Shown: positions 25,805-35,454 of the stretch, piece by piece
Numbering within the stretch: position 1 is the first letter of the stretch
Layout: every line of letters begins with the position of its first letter
Assembly: GCF_009905605.1 (NCBI RefSeq)
Contig: NZ_JAAAKZ010000002.1
Coordinates: 682,001-746,000 of the forward strand
From: Runella sp. CRIBMP
GTDB lineage: Bacteria > Bacteroidota > Bacteroidia > Cytophagales > Spirosomataceae
Direction: 5' to 3'
Length of the DNA stretch: 64,000 nt
Translations under genes and position numbers: made by a program
Notes under the pieces: generated by a model
Seen by the model: only the letters and a program-made list of their open reading frames with translations
The model's database searches: none
What the model was told of the DNA's origin: nothing

Positions 25805-28800
25805 TCAATACTTATTTATTTTTTTAGAAGCCCACCGCTTCCCATCCGTCACCCAAACAATGTACATTCCTGTGGGCAGGTGCGAAACATCAATTCCATC
25901 CACTTGCTCAGTTGAAGGCAATGACTTTTCCATAATCAACCGTCCATTTATATCAAAGATTTTAAGGTACATAGATGCTCTTTTAGCGTCTGTGATACGA
26001 ATTGATACAATTTTACTAACCGGATTCGGAAATACATTTAATGAAAATATCGGTTCGGGCGTTTTTATCGCCAGCACTGGAGGGGTTACATTCCAAAGTT
26101 GCCGACCTTGGTCACCACTGAATGCCGAACACACTACTATATTTCCCATCACCCTCAAGTCTTTAGGGTTTGAACTAAGTGCCCCCGTTCTTAAATCCGC
26201 CCATTGTCTGGTTCTTTCGGGGGTTCCTTCGGTGAGCCAAAGTTCATTGCCTCCAGCTTCATTTTCGGCGGCAAAAATTAACATTCCAGCAAAAGCCTGT
26301 TCGGGAACCACCTGATTGGTGGGTAATGATTTCAGCAATGTCGTCTGCGTAGGAGATTCTACCAGAAATATTCCATTTTGTCGGCCGCTGCTGTTTTGTG
26401 TATAACCCTGAAATCCTCTCTTTTCAATCAAGTCCGTGAATCGGGTTGTAACAAAGAAACTTCCTAATTGTTGGGCTTTAAGACTGTCTATTTCCCAAGT
26501 TTCAGGGGTTGGGTCGGCAAATGAAACGTACATTTTTGGGGCCTGCAAAAACGTGCGCCCATTCTGATAAAATTTTGCTGGCAATAACCTACTGAGTGAA
26601 TCTTTGGCTGGAAGAACTTTCCAGACATTGCTTCCCACAACGTACAACGCTGACCCACTGGTAACAAACTTAGGGTTTTGCGAGTCGGCAGCGTCGCCTT
26701 TCAGGAAACGAATGGTTTTGGCAGTAACATCCAAGAGCGCCACATTGAGGCGATTGGGGGCCGTCACAACAGCTAGGGTGTAGGTATTCCCCGTTTTTTG
26801 CACGCCCCGTACCGTTGTAAAATCAAACGGCCCCATTTCTTGCGCACGTTGGCCGTTAGCATCCACAAAAGTCAGAAAGCTGTTGATTTTTCCACCAGAA
26901 GTTACTTCTGTACGGTGGATAAAAATTCCATCGGAGACTTTAAACATAGCCGTTGCCGAAGGAATTTCCATTAACTCACGCGGGGCTTCAGACGCAGAGG
27001 CTCCAGTCATGACGCCCAGCTTTCCCGACGTTTTCAGCCGTAAGTAGAAAAAACGCGCCCCCATCCCCAAGGGTGCCACCATTGAGTCAACCGTGAAAAG
27101 GGTACGATTTTCAAGCGTGGTAAGCGACAGATTTGCATCTACCACGGTCACTGACTTTTCATCAAACAACAACACTTTATTGTCGAGCGCCAACGTCTTT
27201 CTATTTCCCGATACAGTATTGATGGTAGAAGAACGTATAAGTCTCAATCCACTAAAGTCCACTTTATAATACGACAGAGAACCAAACCAAAGTAATAGTT
27301 GATTATCAACCGAATAAACGTAAGGTCGATCTTGCGCATTGGTAATACTTCCCAGCAAATTTGTACCAGCGGCGGTTCCATCGGTCACCCATATATAACG
27401 ATTATTGCTTTGGTCGACGTACGAAAACAACGCCCGCTGCCCATCCGAATAGATCAATCCTGAAGCGGCGGCGTTGAGAAGAAGGGTCGGTGAGTTATTT
27501 AGAACTTTTATGGTCTGACCAGCAGTCAGGCCATCGGTTTTGTTGAGCGTAATTCCTGGCCCAGCATCATCGCCAATATAGTATAATTGCGTACCCAACA
27601 TAAACTGCGGGATTTCATTATCTTCTACCTGTTGTAGATTCCCCCTCACTTTAAAATTCAGTCCGTTCAAATCTGCCCCATATAAGTTAACATTCCCTTT
27701 GGCCGTAGTCCCTCCTGAAAGAACCAACGAATTGTTAAATTCGAGGATTTGAGACACGAAAACGTTACGCGGAGTAATTTTTCGGGTGGCCCCATCAAAC
27801 AGGTAAAGTTGACCACGAAAATCAGCTGACTTGACAAAATAAGCCACTGAATTATTGCTCAACTTTTTGGCACGGGCAACATCTAGTCCCGATAAAGTCC
27901 AGTTAATGTAGGTCTTTGTGGTGTCTCCCGAGGTCAAATCCATCGCGGTGAGGAATGTTTGCGACGCGTAGTAAAGGGTATTTCCCGATACCTCTACACC
28001 CGAAATAGAGCCTAAAGGAGCCGTTTTTGTCAATACTCTGCGAAACGTACGACCGTCAGTGGTATTCTGAACGATAAACTGATTTAAAACGGAGCTACTG
28101 GGATTGGGAAACTCGATAAGTTGAAACTCATTGTCAATGATTCGAGAAGTCATTCCGCGAAAACGTTCTTGTAACGACACAGGAAAAAGGTTCACGGGTG
28201 GAATCAAGACTTCAGTAGTTGCGGTGGTTCCACGGGTCTTGATTAGCACTTTATCATTTTGGCTATTGTATACGTAGACATCCCCTTTATACACGTTATA
28301 GAGTGGCTGCCCAAGGCGAATACGTTGTGCAAAAAGGCGCTGATTGCCAGTAGTAGTTCCATCAGCACGCCATAGCTCATATTCTCCAAGCTCGTTGTAG
28401 GTGAAGTATAATTGATAGTCTAATACGGGGGGGACATTGGTATCTAAGTAATAATCAGGCAGTACAAAAGTGATTGACCCACCAGGATTGCTTACTCTCC
28501 TTTTGGTTTTAGTCGTAATATCAAGGTAATACAGCGCGAAGTTTTCAATTACGTAAAACTTATCCTTTTGCGGTGTGGGCCTGAATTGCTCTATGATGCC
28601 CTCGTAAGTATATATCTTTAGAGTACCGTCGGTAGTACCGTCCGTTTGCCAAAGCTCTGACTGGTTAAGGGCATTCTTTGTCAGAAAATATAAAATTCCA
28701 TTGGCAACCACTATACTCCGCTCCACTTCAAGCAAAGAAGTAGTAAGATTTCTAACCAACGTGGTTGCCACGCCCGGAGCAATATCCTTCAGTAATTTTG

Positions 28801-29008
28801 TACCCGTATCTGTTCCGTCAGTCACCCACCACTCGGCACCATATTCTTTTGTATCGGCAATAAACAACAATTTATCCCCCAATCTATGAAAAGCGCGGGG
28901 GTTGGAAGAGGATCCTGTTCGGTGCTGAATGGCTGAAAGTTGTTGTTGAGACTGCGAAGTAAACCAACAACCTAATAAAAGGAGGCTGAAAATAGTGTGT
29001 TTAATCAT
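25805..29008 (-). CDS. T9SS-secreted ELWxxDGT-repeat protein (copy B)
   Basis: 1067-residue paralogue of the next gene. Signal peptide (FSLLLLGCWFTSQSQ), then repeats such as EWWVTDGTDTGT, ELWQTDGTTDGT, ELWRADGTTTGN, YIWVTDGTAAGT and ELWLTEGTPERT, and a C-terminal T9SS type A sorting domain starting at VFPNPVSK and ending SKKINKY. The N-terminal 70 residues are nearly the same in both copies (ALxHRTGSSSNPRAF-like against VKHLANASSNPRKF), whereas the middle has diverged. The stop codon is 3 bp from the start of copy A, so they form one transcription unit. No enzymatic motif is visible. Confidence 0.9.
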   Translation of the reverse strand: MIKHTIFSLLLLGCWFTSQSQQQLSAIQHRTGSSSNPRAFHRLGDKLLFIADTKEYGAEWWVTDGTDTGTKLLKDIAPGVATTLVRNLTTSLLEVERSIVVANGILYFLTKNALNQSELWQTDGTTDGTLKIYTYEGIIEQFRPTPQKDKFYVIENFALYYLDITTKTKRRVSNPGGSITFVLPDYYLDTNVPPVLDYQLYFTYNELGEYELWRADGTTTGNQRLFAQRIRLGQPLYNVYKGDVYVYNSQNDKVLIKTRGTTATTEVLIPPVNLFPVSLQERFRGMTSRIIDNEFQLIEFPNPSSSVLNQFIVQNTTDGRTFRRVLTKTAPLGSISGVEVSGNTLYYASQTFLTAMDLTSGDTTKTYINWTLSGLDVARAKKLSNNSVAYFVKSADFRGQLYLFDGATRKITPRNVFVSQILEFNNSLVLSGGTTAKGNVNLYGADLNGLNFKVRGNLQQVEDNEIPQFMLGTQLYYIGDDAGPGITLNKTDGLTAGQTIKVLNNSPTLLLNAAASGLIYSDGQRALFSYVDQSNNRYIWVTDGTAAGTNLLGSITNAQDRPYVYSVDNQLLLWFGSLSYYKVDFSGLRLIRSSTINTVSGNRKTLALDNKVLLFDEKSVTVVDANLSLTTLENRTLFTVDSMVAPLGMGARFFYLRLKTSGKLGVMTGASASEAPRELMEIPSATAMFKVSDGIFIHRTEVTSGGKINSFLTFVDANGQRAQEMGPFDFTTVRGVQKTGNTYTLAVVTAPNRLNVALLDVTAKTIRFLKGDAADSQNPKFVTSGSALYVVGSNVWKVLPAKDSLSRLLPAKFYQNGRTFLQAPKMYVSFADPTPETWEIDSLKAQQLGSFFVTTRFTDLIEKRGFQGYTQNSSGRQNGIFLVESPTQTTLLKSLPTNQVVPEQAFAGMLIFAAENEAGGNELWLTEGTPERTRQWADLRTGALSSNPKDLRVMGNIVVCSAFSGDQGRQLWNVTPPVLAIKTPEPIFSLNVFPNPVSKIVSIRITDAKRASMYLKIFDINGRLIMEKSLPSTEQVDGIDVSHLPTGMYIVWVTDGKRWASKKINKY

Positions 29009-29046
29009 GGCTAAAATAAATTACGCTGCAATCAGCGTAATTTATT

Positions 29047-29991
29047 TTATTTCTCCAATAGCATTGCCCCAAAAGAATACCCTCCACCAAAAACGGTAAT
29101 GACGATTCGTTCTCCTTTTTTAAAGCGTTCCCAATTTTCGGAAAGACCGATGGCGCAACCCGCGCAACCCGTGTTTCCTAAATACTGAATATTAGAGATA
29201 AGTTTGTCTTCAGAAAGGCCCAACGTATTCATGACGTTCATACTGATACGTAAATTGGCTTGGTGAGGCAATACATAATCGACGTCCTGCACCGTAAGTC
29301 CGCACCGCTCCAACACCTGTAAACTTGCCTTAGGCATGTACGTACAGGCATTGATGAACACATCCCGCCCAAAAGGCATAATCACCCCACGCTCGTTGGG
29401 ACGAAGCACCACGGCTTCGGTGGCTTTTCCGCTGGTAGCCGCGCCACCGGTGAGCAAGGCGCGTATTTCCAAATCTTCTTCGCTGCTGCGCTCTTTGGTG
29501 ATTAATAACGCCGCCGCGCCATCACCCCACAAATGCCCCGAAACGGTGTCGGTTTCGTTGTAATAACCCGTGTTGTGTTCCGACGTGATGACCAGCGCTT
29601 TGGTGGCTTTGTTCATGGCAAAGTACCCTTCCACTACTTCAATCGCATTGAGCAACGACGAACAAGCCGACGAAATCGTGACGACGGGGATATCAGGAAT
29701 TTCCAGAAAATGCTGGGCCGCGTGTGCTAATGTTACAATTGTATCGTATGAAGTATAAGTAGCGCCTACAATTAAATCTATTTCACTCGCAGGAATTTCA
29801 ATTTTATCAAGTAATGCCTTCACCGCTTCTACTCCCATGGTGTGAGAGTTTTCGGCAGAGGCAGCTTTACGACGGAGTTGAATTCCGGTACGCTGTACAA
29901 TCCATTCGTCCGAGAGGCCGTTCAGCTTGGTAAAATGTTCGTTGTCAACAACTTGCTCGGGCAGGTAGTGACCAACTTGGTGAAGAAACAT
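29047..29991 (-). CDS. 3-oxoacyl-ACP synthase III family protein (FabH-like)
   Basis: 314-residue condensing enzyme of the FabH/thiolase fold. Catalytic Cys110 lies in TISSACSSLL, and LPHQANLRI supplies the His and GNTGCAGCAIG the Asn of the Cys-His-Asn triad. FabH normally condenses acetyl-CoA with malonyl-ACP to start fatty-acid synthesis, but the GNTGCAG loop differs from the GNTSAAS loop of housekeeping FabH, so it could be one of the paralogues used for secondary or branched-chain lipids. Single gene; the ELWxxDGT pair lies downstream on the same strand. No ACP or other fatty-acid gene adjoins it. Confidence 0.88.
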   Translation of the reverse strand: MFLHQVGHYLPEQVVDNEHFTKLNGLSDEWIVQRTGIQLRRKAASAENSHTMGVEAVKALLDKIEIPASEIDLIVGATYTSYDTIVTLAHAAQHFLEIPDIPVVTISSACSSLLNAIEVVEGYFAMNKATKALVITSEHNTGYYNETDTVSGHLWGDGAAALLITKERSSEEDLEIRALLTGGAATSGKATEAVVLRPNERGVIMPFGRDVFINACTYMPKASLQVLERCGLTVQDVDYVLPHQANLRISMNVMNTLGLSEDKLISNIQYLGNTGCAGCAIGLSENWERFKKGERIVITVFGGGYSFGAMLLEK

Positions 29992-30233
29992 ACTGTGGTT
30001 GGTTTAAACCGAAACTTTTAAAGCCGAAAGTTAAACATTTCCTAGAAATCATATCACACTATATTGAAATCTTACAACAAAGTCATCATAATTTACCATT
30101 TTACTCCATACCTTTTTCCCAACTACCCTCAAAAAATAGCCTTATTTTCTACCAATAAATAAAATCTATTCACAGAATGACGCTTCGTTCCGGAATGTAC
30201 CGTATTTTTGCCCGATACTGAAAACCGAGGTCA

Positions 30234-31205
30234 ATGCTTCCAACCAAGTTATTACTTGTTGTTCCCTGTTACAACGAAGAAGAAATTTTACTGAAAACCC
30301 ACCGTACTCTTCAAGAATATTATACGCATCTGGAAGCAGAACGGCTCATTGCGCCAGAAAGTAAGATATGTTTTGTAAACGACGGCAGTCGCGACCGCAC
30401 ATGGCAACTCATCGAAACTATTTGCCAGAATGATCCAAAAAGTATCGGCATAAAACTTTCCCGTAATTTTGGTCACCAAAGCGCTATTTTGGCAGGTTTG
30501 ACACACTATACCAACGATTACGATTGTTTTATTACCATCGACGCAGATTTGCAGGACGACATCGCCGCCATTGGCAAGATGCTCGAACAACATCGCGACG
30601 GGGCGATGGTGGTCTACGGAGTCCGCGATGACCGCAGCAATGACAGTTGGTTTAAACGCACCACTGCCGAGTCATTTTATACCATGATGCGCTGGATGGG
30701 CGTGCCCGTCGTGTTTAATCACGCCGATTTTCGGTTGATGGACCGCCGTATACTGGAAGAATTTGCGCATTTCAAAGAAGTAAACCTTTTTTTAAGGGGC
30801 ATTATTCCGCTGATTGGCTTTAGGTCGGAAAAAGTTTTTTACAAACGATTGGAACGAGAAGCGGGAGAAACCAAATATCCACTCAAAAAGATGTTACTTT
30901 TTGCCTGGAACGGGGTCACTTCTTTTAGTACGTTTCCTATGCGGCTTGTGCTTTATTTCGGTCTTTTCAACTTTTTTATCGCTATGGCAGTCAGTGTATA
31001 CATCGGTATTTCGTACTTGTACGGGAGTACTGTGGCGGGCTGGACCTCAATAGTATTACCCATGACCTTTTTTAGCGGTGCCAACATGATTGCCATTGGA
31101 TTGATTGGCGAATACGTTGGCAAGATTTATGAGGAAGTCAAAGGAAGGCCCCGGTACATTATTGAAAAGGTTGTGGAAGTGTCAGAAGTAAGAAGTGAGA
31201 AGTGA
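30234..31205 (+). CDS. Family 2 glycosyltransferase, polyprenyl-phosphate type (GtrB/DPM1-like)
   Basis: 323-residue membrane-anchored GT2. The N-terminal GT-A domain shows VVPCYNEEE (10-18), VNDGSRDRT, and ITIDADLQDD (the DXD-type site with the DLQ(D/H)P signature of dolichol/undecaprenyl-phosphate glycosyltransferases). EREAGETKYPLKKML precedes two C-terminal membrane helices (about 235-260 and 270-295). It likely loads a sugar on undecaprenyl phosphate at the inner membrane. First of a five-gene rightward cluster with polytopic membrane proteins, a second GT2 and an MBOAT acyltransferase. Confidence 0.92.
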   Translation: MLPTKLLLVVPCYNEEEILLKTHRTLQEYYTHLEAERLIAPESKICFVNDGSRDRTWQLIETICQNDPKSIGIKLSRNFGHQSAILAGLTHYTNDYDCFITIDADLQDDIAAIGKMLEQHRDGAMVVYGVRDDRSNDSWFKRTTAESFYTMMRWMGVPVVFNHADFRLMDRRILEEFAHFKEVNLFLRGIIPLIGFRSEKVFYKRLEREAGETKYPLKKMLLFAWNGVTSFSTFPMRLVLYFGLFNFFIAMAVSVYIGISYLYGSTVAGWTSIVLPMTFFSGANMIAIGLIGEYVGKIYEEVKGRPRYIIEKVVEVSEVRSEK

Positions 31206-31278
31206 GAAGAACAAATTGCTTTGGAGGTTTTTTGTGGCCCTTTGGGTTTATTTACAAATGATATTATCAAATTAACCA

Positions 31279-32697
31279 ATGCTGAAAACATTACAAAAGC
31301 CTTTATTTCAGAATCTTTTTAACATCGGATTACTGATTTTGGTGTTAATTCCGTTGTTGGCATTGGCTTGCTACAATCATCCCTCGCCCGTTGATGATTA
31401 TTGTTATATTGATACCGTTTTCAAATACGGTTATTTTGAAGCCATGAATTTTTACTATACTGGCTGGACAGGGCGCTATTTTGGGATTCTGATGAATCAC
31501 TCCAACCCGCTCATTTTCAAATGGCCGGGTGGATTCAAACTCCTCTCTTTCCTTTTAATTTTGGGACTAACGAGCAGCCTTTTCGCCTTAGCGAAAGAGG
31601 TATTTCCTAAGTGGAGCCGACTTGGGTCGTTTGGTTTGGTGGGTGGATTGTTGTTCTTATTTATTCTTAAAATTGCCAGCATTGCCGAAGCCTTTTATTG
31701 GATGGCCGCCTTCGTAACGTATACCGTTCCCAATGCCCTCACCATTTATTGGCTCGTGGTAATGCTGCGCTGGTATCAATTGCCCAAAGGTGGTCTCAAA
31801 AATTTCACCTCCGTTTTAGCAGGCTTTTTGGTGTTTGCGGTTATCGGATGCAGCGAAACCAATCTGACCATCATGGTGCTATTGGTGGCAGGATGGTGGG
31901 GCTATCAATTGGTTATCAACCGTACTTGGGATTGGTTTGCAGTCTTTTTGGTGGCAGTAGCTGCTTTTTCTTGCTATATTTTCTTTACCTCACCCGGCAA
32001 CCTCCTCCGCATGAGCGGCAATCCAGAGGGTAGAAATATCCCCTTTTCTGCCATGCAATCCATCAAATTATTGGCCCGACTAAGCCTAGAGTGGATGACC
32101 CGAACACCTTTATTGGTATTTACAATTTTATGGATTGCAGTACTGCCAAAAATATTTGTCAATCAGCAAACGATGCGCTATTTTTCGGTACCGCTGTGGG
32201 TGGCGGTGTTGGCTTATTTTGGCATTTTATTCGTCCAGATTTTCCCGTCTTACTATGGTATTGGTATTGAACCAGCCCCCCGCGTTATCAATTCTATTTA
32301 TCTTTATTTCCTGATTGGCTGGTTTTATTGCCTTGCCGTGTTGGTTCGATATTTTTATCAACAGGACTTTTTGGGGGCAAAAAATTGGTATTTACCCCCT
32401 TCCATCAAATTGGTGCTTGCCATACTTATTGTGGTAAGTGCGCTCTTTAGCCAAAACTTCCGCATGGTGTATGGTGATTGGCTACGCGGAAGGGCAGCCG
32501 CTTATGATTCAGAATTGAAACAACGTTACGCATACATCGAAAATACACCCGGCGACCGTGTGTATGTGGAGCCTCTCAAAGCCCGGCCCCAGTCGTTGTT
32601 TTTGGACGATGCCAACCCCGACCCCAAACACTGGTGGGCTAGATGCATGGGTGGCTATTTTGGTAAAAAAGAAGTTGTACTTAAAACAAATCCTTGA
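31279..32697 (+). CDS. Polytopic membrane protein, GT-C-like (DUF6056-type)
   Basis: 472 residues with about 10 membrane helices. The first periplasmic loop has PSPVDDYCYIDTVF, where the DD pair sits where GT-C glycosyltransferases keep their acidic catalytic motif, and the tail has a soluble segment ending KHWWARCMGGYFGKKEV. These features resemble the DUF6056 group, though I am not sure of the family. Placed between two GT2 genes, it could move a sugar from a lipid carrier to a surface glycan. Its stop overlaps the next start (TGATG), so translation is coupled. Confidence 0.78.
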   Translation: MLKTLQKPLFQNLFNIGLLILVLIPLLALACYNHPSPVDDYCYIDTVFKYGYFEAMNFYYTGWTGRYFGILMNHSNPLIFKWPGGFKLLSFLLILGLTSSLFALAKEVFPKWSRLGSFGLVGGLLFLFILKIASIAEAFYWMAAFVTYTVPNALTIYWLVVMLRWYQLPKGGLKNFTSVLAGFLVFAVIGCSETNLTIMVLLVAGWWGYQLVINRTWDWFAVFLVAVAAFSCYIFFTSPGNLLRMSGNPEGRNIPFSAMQSIKLLARLSLEWMTRTPLLVFTILWIAVLPKIFVNQQTMRYFSVPLWVAVLAYFGILFVQIFPSYYGIGIEPAPRVINSIYLYFLIGWFYCLAVLVRYFYQQDFLGAKNWYLPPSIKLVLAILIVVSALFSQNFRMVYGDWLRGRAAAYDSELKQRYAYIENTPGDRVYVEPLKARPQSLFLDDANPDPKHWWARCMGGYFGKKEVVLKTNP

Positions 32698-34325
32698 TGC
32701 GTCGGATTATTTTTTGGCTTATTGCTTCTTTCCCGATTGGTCTATTTCTTTTGATTATAGCCCGGTATTCACTCAATGTGCCATGGTTTGATGACTTTGA
32801 CCCATTCCCAGATTTTTTACGCGAATGGCAACAAACCACTGATTTTGCTTCCTATATTAAATTACTTTTCAAGCCCAACAACGAGCACCGAATGGTATTC
32901 GGAAAACTGGCGGCTTTGGGGTATTTTTGGTTGTTTGGAACGCTAAATTTTACGTTTTTGCATTGGGCAGGCACATTTTTTACGCTCGGTACCTTCGCCA
33001 TTTTTATCAGAGCTATTCGGCAAGACAATATTCCTTGGGCTTATTTATTGCCCTTCCCATTCTTGTTATTTCAGTTGCAATACCACATGACTTCGCTGTG
33101 GGCCATTACGGGTCTACAGCACCAACCTGTTATCTTTTTTGTTTGTTTAACGTCCTATCTCTTGGCTCAAAAACGCTTTGCGTGGGCCCTACTCACGGGA
33201 CTTTGTGCCAATTTTGCGATGAGCAACGGCATCTTTGTCTGGCCAGCGGGATTTGTTATTTTGTTCTTACAGGGAAATTATCGGTGGTTGGGTAGTTGGT
33301 TGTTGGCAGGAATTGTGGCGGTCTTTTTGTACTTCTACGGAATGCAAACCCTTAACAACGAGTCTAGTTTTGGGTATTTTCTTCAACATCCACACGAAAC
33401 TTTCTTTGGTTTTTTTACATTTGTTGGCGGGCTTTTTGACTTCTTTCCCGACCGCAGCACGTTCGAGCGCTCCGTTCTGCCCACTATTTTTGGTATGATA
33501 ATGACCAGTTGGCTCGGTATCGTGTTGGTAAGGTTGTGGCGGTTATATAAAAAACACGCTCTAGCCCCCAATACACTGCTGCTTTTTTTGATTGGAGTAT
33601 CCACTTATTTGCTCGCCAATGCCACCATTATTGCCTTTTTACGGCCTCGTTTTGGGTATTTTGTGATGCTGGTCAGTAACTACAAAATTTATCCTGCGCT
33701 GTTTATGATGGTCAGCTATGGGTTTTATCTGGGACTTTTTCCGCTCAAAAGAAAATGGCTAAAGGCCGCGCTTGGGTTCAGTATTTTGGTCTGGGGGCTA
33801 AGTTTTTTACATTATTGGCCTACCATCATTGAGCGCCGAAAGACTTTGCTTGCTTTTGCCTATAATCAACAATACAACGGATTTGGACTGGGCCTTACCC
33901 CCAATTCATCCGCCGCCCTTTACGTCGACACGTTGATGAAGTACCACGTCAACAATATGACGTACCATTATCCAACCGATTTGGCTCCCGCTTTAAAGGC
34001 AATCCAAGCCGATACAAGCCTGAAAATCAAGCCAGTCATTACAAAGCAAGAGGAGGGATTGTCTATATTTACCGACGATTTTTCTTACGATTCTGGTTTT
34101 GACGTTGCTTTGTACGCCTTTTTGCGTTCCGACAGCCACAACTATTTATTTAAATTAGAACCCAATCTTTACAAAGGGAGAAATTGGTTTCGTCGGTGCG
34201 ATGGAGGTAGTTTGGTATTGATACCCAAAGAGGCCATTGCAGCAGGCAAATATTCGTTAGGTTTTGTATATGTAAAGCACGGCCAAGCCAAAGCCATGAT
34301 TTATCAGCCCATTGAATGGCCCTAA
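32697..34325 (+). CDS. Polytopic membrane protein, GT-C-like
   Basis: 542 residues with about 11 membrane helices and a C-terminal extracytoplasmic part (about 400-540). After the first helix, NVPWFDDFDPFPDFL provides an acidic motif like that of GT-C transferases. The ATG at 32697 overlaps the stop of the upstream gene by one base (TGATG); a TTG three bases before is also possible but less likely. No family name is recognised. Sequence and context point to the same kind of job as its neighbour, so the two may be paralogous, although identity is low. Confidence 0.75.
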   Translation: MRRIIFWLIASFPIGLFLLIIARYSLNVPWFDDFDPFPDFLREWQQTTDFASYIKLLFKPNNEHRMVFGKLAALGYFWLFGTLNFTFLHWAGTFFTLGTFAIFIRAIRQDNIPWAYLLPFPFLLFQLQYHMTSLWAITGLQHQPVIFFVCLTSYLLAQKRFAWALLTGLCANFAMSNGIFVWPAGFVILFLQGNYRWLGSWLLAGIVAVFLYFYGMQTLNNESSFGYFLQHPHETFFGFFTFVGGLFDFFPDRSTFERSVLPTIFGMIMTSWLGIVLVRLWRLYKKHALAPNTLLLFLIGVSTYLLANATIIAFLRPRFGYFVMLVSNYKIYPALFMMVSYGFYLGLFPLKRKWLKAALGFSILVWGLSFLHYWPTIIERRKTLLAFAYNQQYNGFGLGLTPNSSAALYVDTLMKYHVNNMTYHYPTDLAPALKAIQADTSLKIKPVITKQEEGLSIFTDDFSYDSGFDVALYAFLRSDSHNYLFKLEPNLYKGRNWFRRCDGGSLVLIPKEAIAAGKYSLGFVYVKHGQAKAMIYQPIEWP

Positions 34326-34374
34326 ACAACCGCTTTGATTACTGTTGAACACACATTGTTAAAAACATTTCGTT

Positions 34375-35355
34375 TTGGAAAAACCTCAAATTTCAATAAT
34401 TGCCCCGTTATACAACGAAACTGAATCCTTTCCACATTTGGTAGCTCGCCTCAACAAATTGATGGATAGTCTTTCGCTTTCTATCGAGGTTGTATTGGTG
34501 GATGACGGTAGCCGCGACAACACCGCGACGCTCATGCGACAACTTGCGCTGCTTGATAAACGCTACCACTGCGTTTTTTTGTCGCGCAATCACGGACACC
34601 AATTGGCCCTTACGGCGGGATTGGCCGCCGCGAGAGGGACCGAAGCGGTGTTTGTCATTGATGGCGACCTTCAAGACCCACCCGAATTACTACCCGATTT
34701 TTACAAACTGTACCAAGAAGGTTACGATGTGGTGTATGCCATTCGGCGCAAACGGAAAGAGAATTTTATCAAACGAACGGGATATTATTTGTTTTATCGC
34801 CTGTTGAAATCCATTTCATACGTAGAAATCCCGCTCGACAGCGGAGATTTTTCGCTCATTAGCAGGCGCGTGGTGGACGTGATGAATCAAATGCCCGAAG
34901 AGAGCCGTTTTTTACGGGGAATGCGCACTTGGGTAGGCTTCAAACAAACGGGATTTGAATACGAGCGCAGCGAGCGAATCGCGGGCGAATCAAAATATTC
35001 GTTTAAGCAACTTTTCAACTTGGCTTACAACGGCATTTTTAATTTCAGTGAATTCCCCATCAAATTTATGACGCGGGCGGGCGGCACAGCCATTGGAATT
35101 GCCTTGGTATATTTCATCATTGTTATCATCAAAAAATTGCTTTTTGGGGGAGTTATTCAGGGTTTTACGGCATTATTGTTCGTCATTATTCTGTTCAGTG
35201 GCGTTCAACTCATTTCATTGGGTATCATCGGCGAGTATGTGTTGCGCATTTTTTTCCAATCCAAAGGCCGCCCGCTGTATATCATCAAAGAAAAGATTGT
35301 GGAAGGAAAAGTGGAACAACCGCAAAACCAAACAACCGCAAAACCGCAAAACTGA
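34375..35355 (+). CDS. Second family 2 glycosyltransferase, polyprenyl-phosphate type
   Basis: 326 residues, similar in design to the GT2 at the start of this cluster: IIAPLYNETES near the N-terminus, VDDGSRDNT, FVIDGDLQDPPE, then ERSERIAGESKYSFKQL and two C-terminal helices (about 235-255 and 265-285). It starts at TTG (34375). No ATG is available: an in-frame stop lies at 34360-34362 and the next ATG comes after the conserved GT-A start, so TTG is decided by the sequence. The C-terminal tail (QPQNQTTAKPQN) is low-complexity. Predicted to glycosylate undecaprenyl phosphate. Confidence 0.9.
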   Translation: MEKPQISIIAPLYNETESFPHLVARLNKLMDSLSLSIEVVLVDDGSRDNTATLMRQLALLDKRYHCVFLSRNHGHQLALTAGLAAARGTEAVFVIDGDLQDPPELLPDFYKLYQEGYDVVYAIRRKRKENFIKRTGYYLFYRLLKSISYVEIPLDSGDFSLISRRVVDVMNQMPEESRFLRGMRTWVGFKQTGFEYERSERIAGESKYSFKQLFNLAYNGIFNFSEFPIKFMTRAGGTAIGIALVYFIIVIIKKLLFGGVIQGFTALLFVIILFSGVQLISLGIIGEYVLRIFFQSKGRPLYIIKEKIVEGKVEQPQNQTTAKPQN

Positions 35356-35454
35356 AAAAGGGGTGTTTGTGCCAATTTTACATTTAAGAAGGTGTATAAT
35401 TATCCTTTTACTTTTTTCAGTTTAATATTTTACATTTTTCGGTTTTAAAAAATC

